Positions 10,612-22,690 of a DNA stretch of 34,037 nucleotides are shown here, one piece after another. Numbering within the stretch: the first letter of the stretch is position 1; every line of letters starts with the position of its first letter. The position numbers and the translations under genes were made by a program. The notes under the pieces were generated by a model that ran no database searches, was not told the origin of the DNA, and worked only from the letters and a program-made list of their open reading frames with translations. This DNA comes from Xylaria sp. FL1777 (Eukaryota; Ascomycota; Sordariomycetes; Xylariales; Xylariaceae), in NCBI GenBank assembly GCA_022578965.1, contig MU400834.1, positions 1 through 34,037 of the forward strand, read 5' to 3'.

Positions 10612-10990
10612 ATTTAAGTATTACTTTTTTTAAGGTACTTAAGACTGCTTTACTAAATATTTTTTTAATTTAATAAACTAATTAATTAATTAGTAGGTTA
10701 TTTTATTAACTTGAACTAATTACTAAAACGTAAATTTAGAACCTTTTGTTTTAGTAATATAGCGCGCTTACTAGAAAAACGTGCTATAATTAAAGCAGCT
10801 ACTTGCAAAGCAGTCTAGTTTTTATTTAATAATATTAAACAAGGTTTGCTTTATGTAAAAAAAAGACCTCGCACAAAAGCTTATAAATAATCTTTTAATA
10901 TATTTTTTATTTATAACTTTAATATTTATATTGTAATACTAAATAAAAAAAACTTTAATAGCATAGTATACTTAATTATTTAATTTAAGC
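10612..10990 (+). other. B leader region, no gene seen
   Basis: The sequence between the 5' LTR and the first gag-like reading is A+T rich and has no coherent frame. It should hold the primer-binding site and 5' untranslated leader, but I cannot recognise the primer tRNA. Confidence 0.5.
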
Positions 10991-10999
10991 ATGTAATTT

Positions 11000-12540
11000 A
11001 AAAACTTTTTTTTTTAGCTAATTAATATGTTTATAATTGTTGTAATTTTAATAAAAAAGCTAAAAATTTTATTAAAAGCTATATAACTATATATATTAAA
11101 AAAAATAATCTTGCTTTCTTTTTTAATTTATTTATAAACAAAATAAAAAAAGCTATATTTATATTTAAAGAACTTATAAATAAAAATAGATTTTTAAGCT
11201 TGCTAGATTATTTTAAGGCATTATAGCAAAAGTTTAAGCTGCAAAACATTATAATAATTACTAATGCATAACATGCCTTTAATTTGCATAAGATGCTATA
11301 AGTAAAAAAAAATAAAGTATTAAACCTACTTAAATAAAAAGAACTTTTTGTTAATATAAAATTTAGCATATAAGTTAGCATATAAAACTAAATTAATACA
11401 TTAAAAAAAAAATTAAATGCTTTTAAACCTTTTATTAATAAGCTATATAGCAGTAATAAAAAGCAAAAAAACTTTAATAACTTATAAAAAACTAACAAAC
11501 GTTTAATAAACAAACTAAAAGCAACAGCATTAAAACATAACTATTTTTAAACATAAATAAATAAACTTAATGCATTAATAGCTAACTTAGTATAAAAAAA
11601 CTAACATAATATACTATTATTATTTTTAGTTTATACTAAAGGAAAATTTTGCAAATTTGTTAAAGTATAAATACTTATTTTTTATAACAATAAAAAAAAA
11701 AACAAAGTTAAGTTTAAAGTTTAATATTACAGAATAAAAAATTAACTTATTGCAAATAAAGATTAGTTTGCTAATAATACTGCAAGAATAACTAACATTA
11801 AATTTTAACTTAGTAGTAATATTATAAAATATTTTTAACTATATTTAAAAAATATGCATTTTAATTAATTTTGTATTGCTAAAGCTTTTTTTGCATACTT
11901 ATAAAATAACTATTATAATATTAATGCTTTTAAAAAATCTAAAAAAGCATAAAAAAAGTATAAAATAAGAAACCTGCTTTTTGATAAGTTTTTTACTTTT
12001 AAAAATAAGTTTGTTTGCTTTGCTAGCAAGGTTTGCTTGCTTAAAGATAAATAAAAAAAAAAGTTTAAAAATAGATTATTTGTTTAGTTAAATAATAAAA
12101 CTTTGTTTAAATACTTAAAACTAAGCATAACTTTTAATGCTTATATTATATACTATATATAGATTGCTTACTAATTTAGCTTTAATAATATAAAACGTAA
12201 TGCTATATATAAAGCAAAAAAACAAGCTAAAATTACTAAAACAGTAATTATTATTAGTAGTAAACGTTTTGCTTTTTTTTGTATAGCTTTAGCTTTTTAA
12301 AGTAAAGTTATTTTTAAGTTTAAAATAACGCTTAAAAAAATGCAAAAGCTTATTTTAAAAAGCAAGTGCTTTTACTGTAAGCAAATAAGTTATATAATAT
12401 AAAACTGCTTTATTAAAGCTGCTGCTAATACTAATTATAAAGCTTGTATTAATACTATTATAGCTAAGTAAGAAATAATTTTACTTGTTTTTGCTTTAGC
12501 TAAGCAAGAAAACTTAAATAATAAGCACTTAAAAAAGTAA
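11000..12540 (+). pseudogene. gag: B gag remnant with CCHC zinc knuckle
   Basis: A fragmentary frame rich in Lys, Phe and Asn leads to a zinc knuckle at 12367-12408 with the spacing CX2CX4HX4C. The three Cys are intact and the His reads Tyr (CAT to TAT). Past the knuckle the same frame continues as a Ala/Ile/Lys-rich tail to about 12540. The start is not defined. The pol frame that follows is -1 relative to this one. Confidence 0.65.
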
Positions 12541-12599
12541 CCTTAAGTATACTAAACTTTTACTTAAGAACAATATTTTAAAAACATGCAAAAAAAAAT

Positions 12600-15500
12600 A
12601 TTATAAATAGATTTTTTAAAAGTAAACTTTTTTTATATACTTATACTTTAAATAATAATAAACTTTTTTTAATAACTGCTAATTTTTTTAAAAATATAAA
12701 AGCTAGCTTATATGTTGCTATAAGCACTTGTTTTAGTAAAAAGATTTTAAAATATTTATAACTTGTAGTTATAGATATTTTTTCTTGCTTTATAATAAGT
12801 TATAACAGTAAAAGCAAACAAGCAATAAAAAAAGCTTTAGTATTAAATCTAAAAATATATAAGCATGTTTTTTTTAAAACATATTTTTTTATGTTAAATA
12901 TATAACATAATATTATTTTTGGTTAAAAATGGTTTAAAGCATATAATATTTTGCTTAACTATAAAAAACATAAGCTAATTTTTCTGCTTTTATTAAAACT
13001 TATAAGTAACTTTAAACAAAATATTACAATAAACAAAGCTAGTACTTAGTTATAACATTTAAAGTACTAGCAAAATGCTAATAAGCAAAATAATAAAATA
13101 AAAAAAAAGCTACAAAAAAAAAAAAAGCAGTAATTTGCTGCAAAAGAAAATAACTAATAAGTGCGGATTATTAAGATTTTAAAAAGAAATGACCTTGTTG
13201 TTACTAACGTTAAAAAAATAAAAAGATTACTATATAAAGCGCTTTTTTTTTTTTTCTTTAAACTTACATATTAAAAAAAAAAAAAAGCAAAACGTAAGCT
13301 TAAAAAAAAGCTTAAAGTTAAAAAAAACTTTTTTTATTAGCAAACTAATATTTAAAGGCTATATTATATATAATGTAATAATATAAGTTAGTATAAAAAA
13401 CAATTATTAAACATTATTAATATTAGTACAATTGCTTTTAAAGCTATAGTTTATAAAAATAAGTTTTATAATAAAATATAAGTTTTTAGTATTTATTAAA
13501 TTAATAAGCTTATTAAAAACCGCAAAGAAAAAAAAAATAACTTTTTTAACTTTAAAAACAAAAAGTTAAAAAAGAAAGCTTTAAAACTTATACTTAAAAA
13601 GTACTATAATTTACTGCGCATTTTTAGTAAAGTAGATTTTAATATTTTGCTATTTAACTGCTTTAATGTAAACTATAAAATTAAGTTTATTAGTAAAAAA
13701 TTATAAGAAAACATGCAACACTTTTCTTTATATAAAATATTACTAAATAAGCTAAAAGCTATGTAAGCATACTTAATTAATAATTTACGCAAAGGATTTA
13801 TAAAACTAAGTAATATATTATTTGTATTTTTTATTTTATTTGTTAAAAAACTTAACAAAAATTTTTGCTTTTGCGTAAACTACTACAAACTTAATAAACT
13901 ATTATAAAAAAACAAATATTTTTTACTACTTATTAAAAAAACTTTATTTTAAATATTTAAAGCAAAAATTTTTATTAAAATAAACGTATAACAAGCATTT
14001 TACTATATATGTATGTACTTTAGTTATAAAGACTTAATAACGTTTTATATATGTTATAAGTTGTATTATTATTACGTTTTACTATTTAAATTAATAAATA
14101 AACCGTTTATGTTTTAATAGTATATTAATAATACTTTATTTAATTACTTTAATAATTTTTGTAGCGCTTATATAAATAATATTTTAATTTATTTTAATAG
14201 CTTAAAAAAATACTAAATATACGTTTAAAAAATATTTATTTAACTTTAAAGTGCAAGTTTATAAGCTAACCTTAAAAAGTTAAAATTTTATATAATTAAA
14301 ACAAAGTTTTTTAGCTATATTATTAATACTAAAAATATAAAAGTTAATTTTAGTAAAATAAAAGTTATTTAAAACTAAGAGTTATTTATTATAGTAAAAA
14401 AAGTTTAGTTTTTTTTAAGCTTTTATAACTTTTATTGCAAATTTGTTAAAAAATATAGCTAAATAATAATACTATTAAACAAACTAACTAAAAAAAACAC
14501 TTTTTTTAAATAAATAAAAAAATATAAAAAGTTGTTTTAATAATTAAAAAAAGCCTTAACCTTTATATTTATTTTTAAATATTTTAATTATAGTTTACTT
14601 ATAAAAGTAAAAACTAATGCGTTAAATAGTATAGCAGCAAATATAATGTTGTAATATTATAGAAATATTTAGCATTTTATAGCTTTTTACTTTAAAACAA
14701 TATATAATACTAAACTTAATTATAATATTTATAATAAAAAAATGTTAGCTGTAGTTCTAGCTTTAAAGAAATAATAAGCTAAATTAATTAGTATTTATAG
14801 AAACTTTTTTCTAGTTATTACTAATTATTAAGCATTAAAATATTTTGGAAAAAAACAACACTTTAACTTTAAACAAGCTAGCTAAGCTATTTTGTTTTTA
14901 AAATATAACTTTTTTATTGCTTTTTAGCTAAAAAAAAAAAATGTAGTAACTAATGCTTTATTTTATAAATAAAAAAACTTATAAATATAATAAGCAAAAA
15001 AAAAAGCTTATTAATACTTTATTTTGTTTTAATTAATTACTTGAACTATATTTGCTTAAAAAAAACAAGCTATATTATTATTATATATTAAAAAAGTATT
15101 TTAAGGTGCTTAATTAATAGCTTGCATACTATAAAAAAACTATAAAAACTTTAGTATAGCAATTTATTACTAAAAAGTAACTATTATTACTGCAAACAAC
15201 TTTTAAAAAGTAAAAAATAATTTAACTATTTATAAAAGTTAATTAATTGTTTTTAACTATTTGTTTTTATGCATTTAATTAATTAAAAAAACGCATAAAA
15301 AAATGCTTATAGCTTACTTTAAATAAACTAAAACGTAATAGCTAATAGCTTAATATTATTAGTAGCTTAAACTAAAAAAGAACTATAATAAATATATTGC
15401 TAATTATATAAGCTGCTGCTTTATAAAAATACTTTAAAATAAAACTTTTAGTAAACTATAGCTGTTTTTTATTTTAAACTAAATATAGCGCTACTTAATA

Positions 15501-16718
15501 ATAAACTTTAAACAAATGCTTAAAAATAAACATAAGTATAATAATATGCTAGTAATAATAAACTAACTAAAAAAGCGTGCTTAAATAATCTTTTATATAA
15601 TATATATAACTGCAAAAAATGCTATAAAAATATATTATAAAGGTTTTTTTAAAATGTTTAATATTTTTATAACTATTATTTTAAATTATAAGCTTTAGTT
15701 TATATTAGCATTTATAAATAAGTTATATAAACTAATAAAAATTATGTATGTTTTAGCTTTAATAAGCTATTATAAAACAGTAAAGCAAGCAAAAATTATA
15801 AATAAATACTTAAACTAGCGTTTATGCCTTTATATAAATTATTATTAAAACAGTTAGTTTAAAAGACTTTTTGCTATAAATTATATATAAGCTGCAATAC
15901 TATATAAGTTTATAGGATTATTTCTTTATAAAATAAAAATAAGCTTTTTTATGCTATTTTACTTTAACTAAAAAAACTATATAGCTATAAAAAAGCTAAA
16001 CAAACTACTTAAAAAAAAAAAAAAGCTATAAAAAAAAGCACAAAAAAAAGCACAAAAAATTAAAAAATTTGTTAATATTATAAAAGCATATTTAACTTAA
16101 ACTTAAAATAAAATAACTTGTTTTGCTAACTAGTTATAATATAACTTTAATTTTAATGTTAGCAATTATATGTTTATTTTAAAAAAACAACAGTTATAAA
16201 AAACTAATAAGCTTTTTAATAAACTTAACTTTTTTATAATATAACAAAAGTTTAAAATCTTATTTAAAAATAATAACTTATATATACTTAAAGTTTTTAA
16301 GTTATAAAAAATAAAGAATATTTATTATGTTAACTATTTATATAAGTATTTAAACAACTTTTTGTTTAAATAAGCATTTAAAAACTTTAAAAGCAAAATA
16401 ATTAAACCTAAAAGTAAAAAAAAGTTTGTAGTAAAAAAAGTATAAGCTTTTTAACTATACTACTAAAAGCTGCAATATTAAGTAAATTAAAAAAAATAGA
16501 ACTTAAACAACAAATAATATTCCGTAAAAAACTTTAAAAATAATATAAAAGCTTTAAAAAAATTTTATAAAGCTAACCTTAACTTTGCGGAACTTTTAGT
16601 ACAACTAAAAGTATAGCTATAAGCCGTAAAAAACGATTAGTTTAATAAGCTACACCTTAATAACAATAAAGCAATAATAGCTAAAAAAAAAGTTATACAA
16701 AAAAGAAATCGTAAATAA
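12600..16718 (+). pseudogene. pol: B pol remnant: RT-RNase H-IN-chromodomain
   Basis: The RT core (about 13560-14280) has a YINNTLF-like stretch then AYIDDILIY reading YINN at 14169-14180. An RNase H end (about 14820-14965) has the FGKKQHFN and NALF pattern that precedes the Gypsy integrase. The integrase core is at about 15300-15960, with an atg at 15654 in the same frame. The chromodomain is at 16422-16560: KFVVKKV start, Trp lost to TAG, then the YSVKNF pattern. All these share one frame. The last in-frame TAA is at 16716-16718. The protease was not located. Dozens of Trp, Gln and Asp codons are altered. A 61-codon frame on the other strand (13673-13858) is a shadow. Confidence 0.82.
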
Positions 16719-16947
16719 TTAAAAAAGAAAAAAGGGCTTATATTTATATAAAGGTAGTAACACAAAACAAACAATCAAAAGTCCAACGTATAAAAAAACC
16801 TGTCTAGTAGCGTAATTAAACAAGGGCCTTAACTAAAGCCGACAGGCAGATACCTAAAGCTATCTTTCCTCTAGCTAAAAAGCAGTTAAAGACTAACTGT
16901 TCGAACCATGTAAACAGCATTCTTTTTTTTTTTTTTGGGGGGGGGGT
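16719..16947 (+). other. B 3' untranslated segment with T14-G10 tract as plus-strand primer
   Basis: From about 16740 the composition changes abruptly to near-balanced, with many surviving CA and TG steps. A run of 14 T (16923-16936) meets a run of 10 G (16937-16946), one base before the 3' LTR. A G-run at this place is a good polypurine tract. No ORF or RNA gene is seen. Confidence 0.7.
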
Positions 16948-17232
16948 AGTTACGGTATGGTAACTAATGGCCCTATAGCCCCATGTTCTAATGTGGCTGA
17001 ATGGATGTGGCTGCGCTACACTCTAATGTGGCTAGGCTGGTCTGTGCATATGCATGGACCACCTAATGGTGCATGGACCACCCATTGGCCACACACACCG
17101 TAATCTGGCTATTTAGCTACTTCCCACAAACCACTCCATAGAATAGCTCTTTTTTTCTTTATACTTAGATTTTAATACAAATCCAGCTTTTCGGATGAAG
17201 CCTTGTCTTTTAAGATAGCTCAACGTATAACA
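16948..17232 (+). repeat. B 3' LTR (285 bp, mildly mutated)
   Basis: It is the best preserved stretch of the window, with intact GC-rich words such as tgcatggaccacc repeated in part as gcatggaccaccc. It pairs with 10327-10611 and ends gtataaca, followed by the TSD tataa. Confidence 0.93.
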
Positions 17233-18469
17233 TATAACATTTAAAAAAAATTCTAATTGTACTTATAACATTATTTTAAAAAAATATAAAAATAATTGCT
17301 ATAAATATTACTAGTTAATTAAAGCATAATTATACTAAAAAATAGTTGCTAAAAATAAAAAAGCTTAAAAACTGCGATTTAAAGCTTAATTAAAAGCAAA
17401 AACAAAACAAAATATAACAATATTTAAAATATTAAAAAAAACAAGCACTTAAACATTTTATAAAAAAAAATCAAAAAACAAAATAAACACTTATTAAAAA
17501 AGCAGCAAGTAGCTAAAAAAATTAAAGCCTTATATAAAATTTAATGCAATAACTAAAAAAATTAATTTAAAGTTAAACTTATATATTAAAAAAAAAAGTA
17601 TAATATTTTAATTAATTTAAAAATATAAGCTAACATAATTTTACTTAAAGTAGCAAAACAAAATAAAATTCCTTAAAAATATAAGCAAAAATCCTAAAAA
17701 ATTAAAAAATTTAATAAAAGTACTTTTAGCTATAATAATAGTTATATACTTAAAAAAACCAAACTTTTTAATATATTTATATAAAAACATAAAAAGCAAA
17801 TTATATTAAATATTGCTAATATATTTAACTATAATATTATTTTAGAAATACTATAGCTAAAAATTAGCAACTTTTTAATTTAATAAAAAGTAAAAACTAT
17901 TAATTAAAAAAATAAAAAACAAAGCAAAAAAATCAGAAAAATCGCAAAAAAAATTTTAAACAAAATACTAAAAGTATATTACAAATTTTATAAACTATTC
18001 AAAAAAAAAAAAAAAAAAAAACTTCTTAAATATAGCTTATAAAACTACTATATTTTTATTAAAAAAAAAATATTAACTAAAGCTTTATTAAGTATATTAT
18101 ATAAGCTTAAACAAAATAAACGCTTTATAAAAATATATTTAAAAAAATTTAACAAAAGGATTTCTAAAAAAGTTTTAGTTATTTGCTAAATATTTTATAG
18201 TGCTAGTACTTAAAATAAAAAATAAAAAACAACTAATTAATAAAAAAAAAAACTAATATAGTAAATAATAGTTAATTACTAATTATTAAACGTAATTATT
18301 ATTACAAATAAATATTTCTTTATTTTACTAATAACTATAAAAAAAAACATTAGCTAAACAAAATAGTTTATAGCAATTAATATTTTAAATAAATATTATG
18401 CTATTAAAATAGCTAAAAAAAAAAAATAAAAAACTATTATATAAACAATATATAAACTATATAAATATA
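17233..18469 (+). pseudogene. pol: A0 protease and N-terminal RT (piece 3 of 4)
   Basis: It is collinear with A1 4034-5270 (constant offset at the landmarks checked). It includes the end of protease and the WLK linker (about 17857) and the N-terminal half of RT (from about 18060). It stops at atata, the target of element C, and resumes at 33858. It is strongly RIP-mutated, with stops in every frame. Confidence 0.85.
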
Positions 18470-18938
18470 TGTAACAAACCTGTTATATATTAATATAACA
18501 GGTTTGCTTTTAGGGTTTTAATTTGCAAGTAATAATAAGATCTTTAATAGTAGTCCGTTAAGGAAGTTTTTGGAGTACTTTTATTACTGTGCATTAATAA
18601 AGGTTTTAAAAGATTAAAAGTAATAAATGTATTAATGCTTAGCAGTTATAAGAAAATTAATAGCTAAAAAACTAGAACTAAATAAATAATTAAATACAAA
18701 AAATGCATAATTATATAAACAAAGAAAAAGTAAAAAAAGTAGTAACTTTTTTTAAATTATTGCAAGTCTAGTAAACACTAAATTACTATAAGCTTAGTAA
18801 GCCTTAAATTACTGTAAGCTTAATAAACTAAGTAAGTTATTATATAACTTTAGCTTTAGCTAGCAAAAAAAAAAGTATAAAATATATATAAAAGCATTAA
18901 GCTGCTTTAAAAGCTATTCTTGTGCTAATTTTGTAACA
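18470..18938 (-). repeat. C 3' LTR (469 bp)
   Basis: On the plus strand it starts tgtaacaaacctg and ends gtaaca. Its first ~270 bases are the reverse complement of the R-U5 side of the A LTR. The rest (U3) has no match to A. Its partner is 33390-33857. The outer (left) end is less mutated than the same end of the partner. Confidence 0.9.
18764..18841 (-). repeat. Three 26-bp tandem units in C U3
   Basis: Units start at 18764, 18790 and 18816, with the shared words aagctta and ttaaattact. The last unit is degenerate. A corresponding array is in the other C LTR (around 33683-33760). It takes the place of the 38-bp array of family A and may be its promoter-element counterpart. Confidence 0.7.
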
Positions 18939-18950
18939 TTATTTCCTTTC
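18939..18950 (-). other. C polypurine tract
   Basis: Read on the minus strand this is gaaaggaaataa directly before the 3' LTR. It is the least eroded purine tract of the A/C group here. Confidence 0.65.
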
Positions 18951-19164
18951 TTTTAAAATTGTTGTTTTAATAATTTTTCATAAGTATTCTTTTTTCTTTT
19001 TTTTTCTATATGTTATAATATTAAAGCGCATTAAAAAAACTAACTGCTTATTTAAAATAAAGCAAAAACTTATTTTTGCTTCTTTTATTAATTTTATTAG
19101 CTATAAAATTATACTTTATTTTTACTGCTTTAATTAATTATTAACATGCAAAATAACAAATAAT

Positions 19165-19611
19165 ATGTTTTATTGTTTTAAATGCGTATATATTAGTTAC
19201 TTTTGCAATAAATTAAAAGTTTTAATTAACTTAATTAATAATATAGTTTTTAAATACTATTATTTTAAAAAAAAAAAAAAGCAAACAAAACAACAGTTAT
19301 TTCTAGTTTAAAAAAAATTAAAACAAGCTTAAAATAGCTTTAATTTTATTTTAAGTAAATTAGTTTAGCTTTATATATAAAAACGTTTTTTAAAAGCAAA
19401 AAGTATTAAAATAGTTTAGCAAAAGCTTTAGTTTTTAAACAAACTAAACAAAATAAAACGCATTAAAAAAAAACAAAAAGCGCTAGCAAAAAAGCAAAAA
19501 TAACAAAAAAAGCAAGCTAAAGCAATATAAGCTGCTTTATTTAAGTTTAATTAAAATTCTTTAAGCGTTTTCTTTAAAGTTAACTTTTTTTTTCTAGTTT
19601 TAAGCAGTTAA
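19165..19611 (+). pseudogene. C antisense ORF: diverged relative of the A1/A2 antisense ORF (RIP-broken)
   Basis: It is read opposite to C pol, from ATG 19165 to TAA 19609-19611. The start is a minimum: the frame is open from 19138 and may begin earlier if the TAA at 19135 was Gln. Near its start it has CX2CX6C (Cys at 19174, 19183 and 19204), the same spacing as in A. The C-terminal ~40 codons match the A version: AKKQK, LFKFN, FKVN and a final FFLVLSS. The middle is Lys-rich and has little similarity to A. The end overlaps the C pol end by 32 bp, exactly as in A. Stops are TAA/TAG only. Function unknown. Confidence 0.5.
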
Positions 19612-20675
19612 AATATTAGTAATAAAACTAATTTATAACTACTTTAGCAGTTTTTAAGTATTTTTTAAGTTTTTAAGTATTATTAGCATATAAGTATTTT
19701 TTTTATTTAATAAAATACTTTAGGTTTCTGTTATTTTAACAGAAATTTAGTATACTTTTAACTTTATAAACGTTTTAATTTGTTTTTATTTCTAGTTATG
19801 TTTTAATAAATATTTTAATAAGTACTAGTTTTAATAAAAAAATGTAAAAAATAAAGTAAATTTGCATATTTTTTAGTAATAACAGTTTATAATTAATAAG
19901 TAAAATAACTTTTTTAATTTTAAAAAAGCTAAATTTCTTAAATTTTAATTTATTGCTTAGTTATTTTGTTTTAATTTAGAAAACATTAATGTTTACATTT
20001 TGTTTTTGTTATAGCAAGTAAACTTTGTTTCTTTTTTTAAAAGTTAGTTCTTTAGTTCGTTTTTTATTATAATATATTAATATTTATTATTATAAAAACT
20101 ATAAACATAATTATAGTTTAGCTTATAACGTTTTAATTTTTATTATAATAGTTTTTGCTTAAAGTACTATAGTTAAAATAACAAGTGCTTTTATTAAAGT
20201 TTTTTTTTGTTTTTTAATAATTGCTTACTATTTATAAATAGCTTTATATAAAAATATATTTATATTTTTATTTATTAATATATTATATAAAATTTATACT
20301 ATTAATAATAATTTTATTTAATTGTTTTATTAATAGTTAATATAACTTTATAAATATTGTTTTAATATTTAGTTTAGTTTTTTTATTTGTTTATTTATTT
20401 ATAAGTAGTAAGCAGTTAAAAACTTTAGTTTAACATTAATAAATTTAAAAAAATTAGTTTTAAATTTAAAAGTAAACAATTTATTTTAATTTAAAACAAT
20501 TCTTTTTAATAGCTTATGCTTATTTAAATATTAGCATATAAAAGCATATATAAATTGTTTAGCTGTTATATTTTCTTTAAATAGTAAAAAATAAGCATAC
20601 TTAGTAAGTTTATTAATAATAACTTATATTTTATTATATTATACTTTTATAATTAAATTAGTTAATAAAAGTAAT
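19580..20675 (-). pseudogene. pol: C pol part 2: rest of integrase and chromodomain
   Basis: It continues integrase from the A2 insertion site (gtaat at 20671-20675) to the C-terminal chromodomain (19768 down to about 19612, KYFIK core, Trp codons turned into TAA). The frame ends at TAA 19580-19582. It is nearly collinear with A1 6650-7741. A hairpin tttctgtta / taacagaaa (19725-19745) near the start of the chromodomain region is absent from A1 and A2. Confidence 0.83.
20671..20675. other. Target-site duplication of A2 (left copy, gtaat)
   Basis: gtaat precedes the A2 5' LTR and is repeated at 28408-28412 after its 3' LTR. Joining the two flanks restores an uninterrupted C integrase that aligns with A1. 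Confidence 0.92.
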
Positions 20676-21191
20676 TGTTATGAAATAGGTTAACTAGGCT
20701 AGTTAAAGGCTAGGTATAAAGAAGGCATGCGTGGAAAAAGTTCTATTCGTTAAAAGAATATGTATTTAAACCACTATAAGGGTTTAATGCATAAACTTAA
20801 TAAACTTAAGCGTTAAGTTTATTAAGCCTTAAACTTAATAAACTTAAGCGTTAAGTTTATTAAGCTTTAAACTTAAAACGATATAGCATTAAGTTTATTA
20901 AAAAAAGCAATATTTATAGATTATTACTACTGTTTTTTTTGTTTATATAAACATGCATTTTTTATATTTAGTTATTTATTTAGTTTTAGTTTTTTAGCTA
21001 TTAATTTTTTTATAATTGCTAAGCATTAATATATTTATTACTTTTAATCTTTTAAAACTTCTATTAATGCATAGTAGTAAAAGTACTCTAAAAACCTTTT
21101 TAACGAACTACTGTTAAAAATCTTATTATTACTTGCAAATTAAGACTTTAAAAGTAAACTTATTATATTAATATATAATAAGTCCGTTATA
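20676..21191 (+). repeat. A2 5' LTR (516 bp)
   Basis: It starts tgttatgaaatagg and ends cgttata, and pairs with 27892-28407. The 38-bp array is at 20795-20908. Its outer first ~80 bases keep more G than the inner 3' LTR copy. Confidence 0.93.
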
Positions 21192-22690
21192 TTTTAATAG
21201 CTTTTTAATTAATAAGACTTAATATATAAAAATAAATACTAGTATAAAAAGTTAAATAATAAACAATTTATAAAATAAACTTTTAAAAGTATACTAAAGA
21301 AATATTTAAAAAATAAAAATGCTAAATAGCATTACATAAGTAAACTTTACTTAATAACTAATAAACTAAATCTAGGTTATGTTATTAAAAATAAAAAGTT
21401 AAAAATTAAGTTTAAAGATCTTAAAGACTTTTAAAACTAGTAACGTATTAAAACAATAAACTTTAGTACTTTTATTAGCTATTTTTATTAAAAAAAAAGC
21501 AATAATAAAGAAAAAAAAGTTAAGCAGCAGTAATAAAAAAAAACTAACGCTAATACTAGTGCTATAAAATAAACTAGTTATTTTAACTTAAAGAATAGCT
21601 TAAATACTAAGCGTTATAACTTTTAAACTAGCGTAAACATTAGTTATAGTAATTAAAGCAGCAATAATAACTGCTATTATAACAATAAATTAAAGTTTTA
21701 AATAAGTAATTATGCTATAACTAATGCTAATATTACTACTAGTAAACTTAATGCCTATTTTTACTACTATTATACTTAAAGTAATAACTTAAAATAAAAA
21801 ACCTAACTTTTTATTACTATTGCTGCTTTTACTATTAAAATTATTTATAATGTTAAAAATGCTAAACATTAAAAGTTTTAAACCTACTGCTTTAAAACTT
21901 TATAATAAATTTATAAATATAAAAGCTTTTTTAATTTATGCTAAACTTTATTTAAAATAGCATTTTATTATTATTACAAAAAAAAATCAAAAAGTAATAA
22001 TTACTTTATAGTTTTTATTGAAAAAAATACTAAAATAGTTTTAATTTATTTTAAAAGATTTTCTAAAAGCTAATAAGTTAACTAACTTTAAGCTAAAAAC
22101 AAAAAAGATTTTTAAGAATTATGTTAAGTTTAAAAATTAAATAAAAGCATTATTTAAAAACACTTAAAAAGCAGAACATGCAAAAAAAGCATTTTATTGC
22201 TTAAAATAAATAAAAGTAATAGCAGATTATGCTATAAAATTTAAACAATTAGCAGTAATCTTAAAATTGCTTAAGCTTGCATTATTTTATTTATTTTATA
22301 GTAAATTTAAAACTTAAGTTTAAAATAAACTATGCAAAATAAATAAACTAGCAAAAATTAATATGTATATTAATATAGCTATTATAATTAATTAACGATT
22401 ATTTAACTAGTACTTTAAAACTAAAAAAACTAAAAAAAACAAAAAAAAAAATACTTAAAAAAATATTAAATAAAGATTTAAGCAAATTAATAAAGTCTGA
22501 AAACAATAATCCTAAAATATGTTTAAAGTTAAATGTTATAACTATAAAAAGAAAAAACACTTTTAAAAACAATGTTAATCTAAGAAAAAAAACAAAAAGA
22601 AAAGCTATAAAAAAAAAAAGATTTTTTAACCCAAGAAAAAAGTACAAGTTATAAAAGTTTAAAACAATAAAAAATAATAAAGCAATTTAA
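21192..22690 (+). pseudogene. gag: A2 leader and gag remnant
   Basis: The leader is followed by gag (recognisable from about 21800) with its zinc knuckle at 22534-22575. In this copy the first Cys, the His and the last Cys are kept and the second Cys reads Tyr, complementary to the loss in A1. Otherwise it is as in A1. The open frame on the opposite strand (22399-22647) is a shadow. Confidence 0.75.

Larger units (their letters stand above)
10327..17232 (+). mobile_element. B: full-length Ty3/Gypsy chromovirus of a second family, inserted in A0
   Basis: This 6906-bp element has two 285-bp LTRs and a 5-bp duplication tataa (10322-10326 and 17233-17237). At the same point of the uninterrupted A1 there is one tgcaa. 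It contains gag with a CCHC knuckle, pol with Gypsy-type RT, RNase H, integrase and a C-terminal chromodomain, and a G-run before the 3' LTR. It shares no recognisable sequence with A or C outside the protein motifs. All frames carry RIP stops. It is the only B copy in the window, so the partner copies that triggered RIP must lie elsewhere. Confidence 0.92.

Noticed and set aside
13673..13858. Open minus-strand frame of 61 codons
   Set aside because: It is opposite to the RT region of B, with low-complexity composition and no motif.
16890..16920. gttcgaacc, which resembles a tRNA B box
   Set aside because: No A box, cloverleaf or acceptor pairing fits around it. It lies in the B 3' untranslated segment and is probably chance.
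18470..18580. Inverted LTR end taken at first for a solo family A LTR
   Set aside because: The remaining LTR is different, and a matching partner exists at 33390-33857 with a TSD, so it is the 3' LTR of element C.
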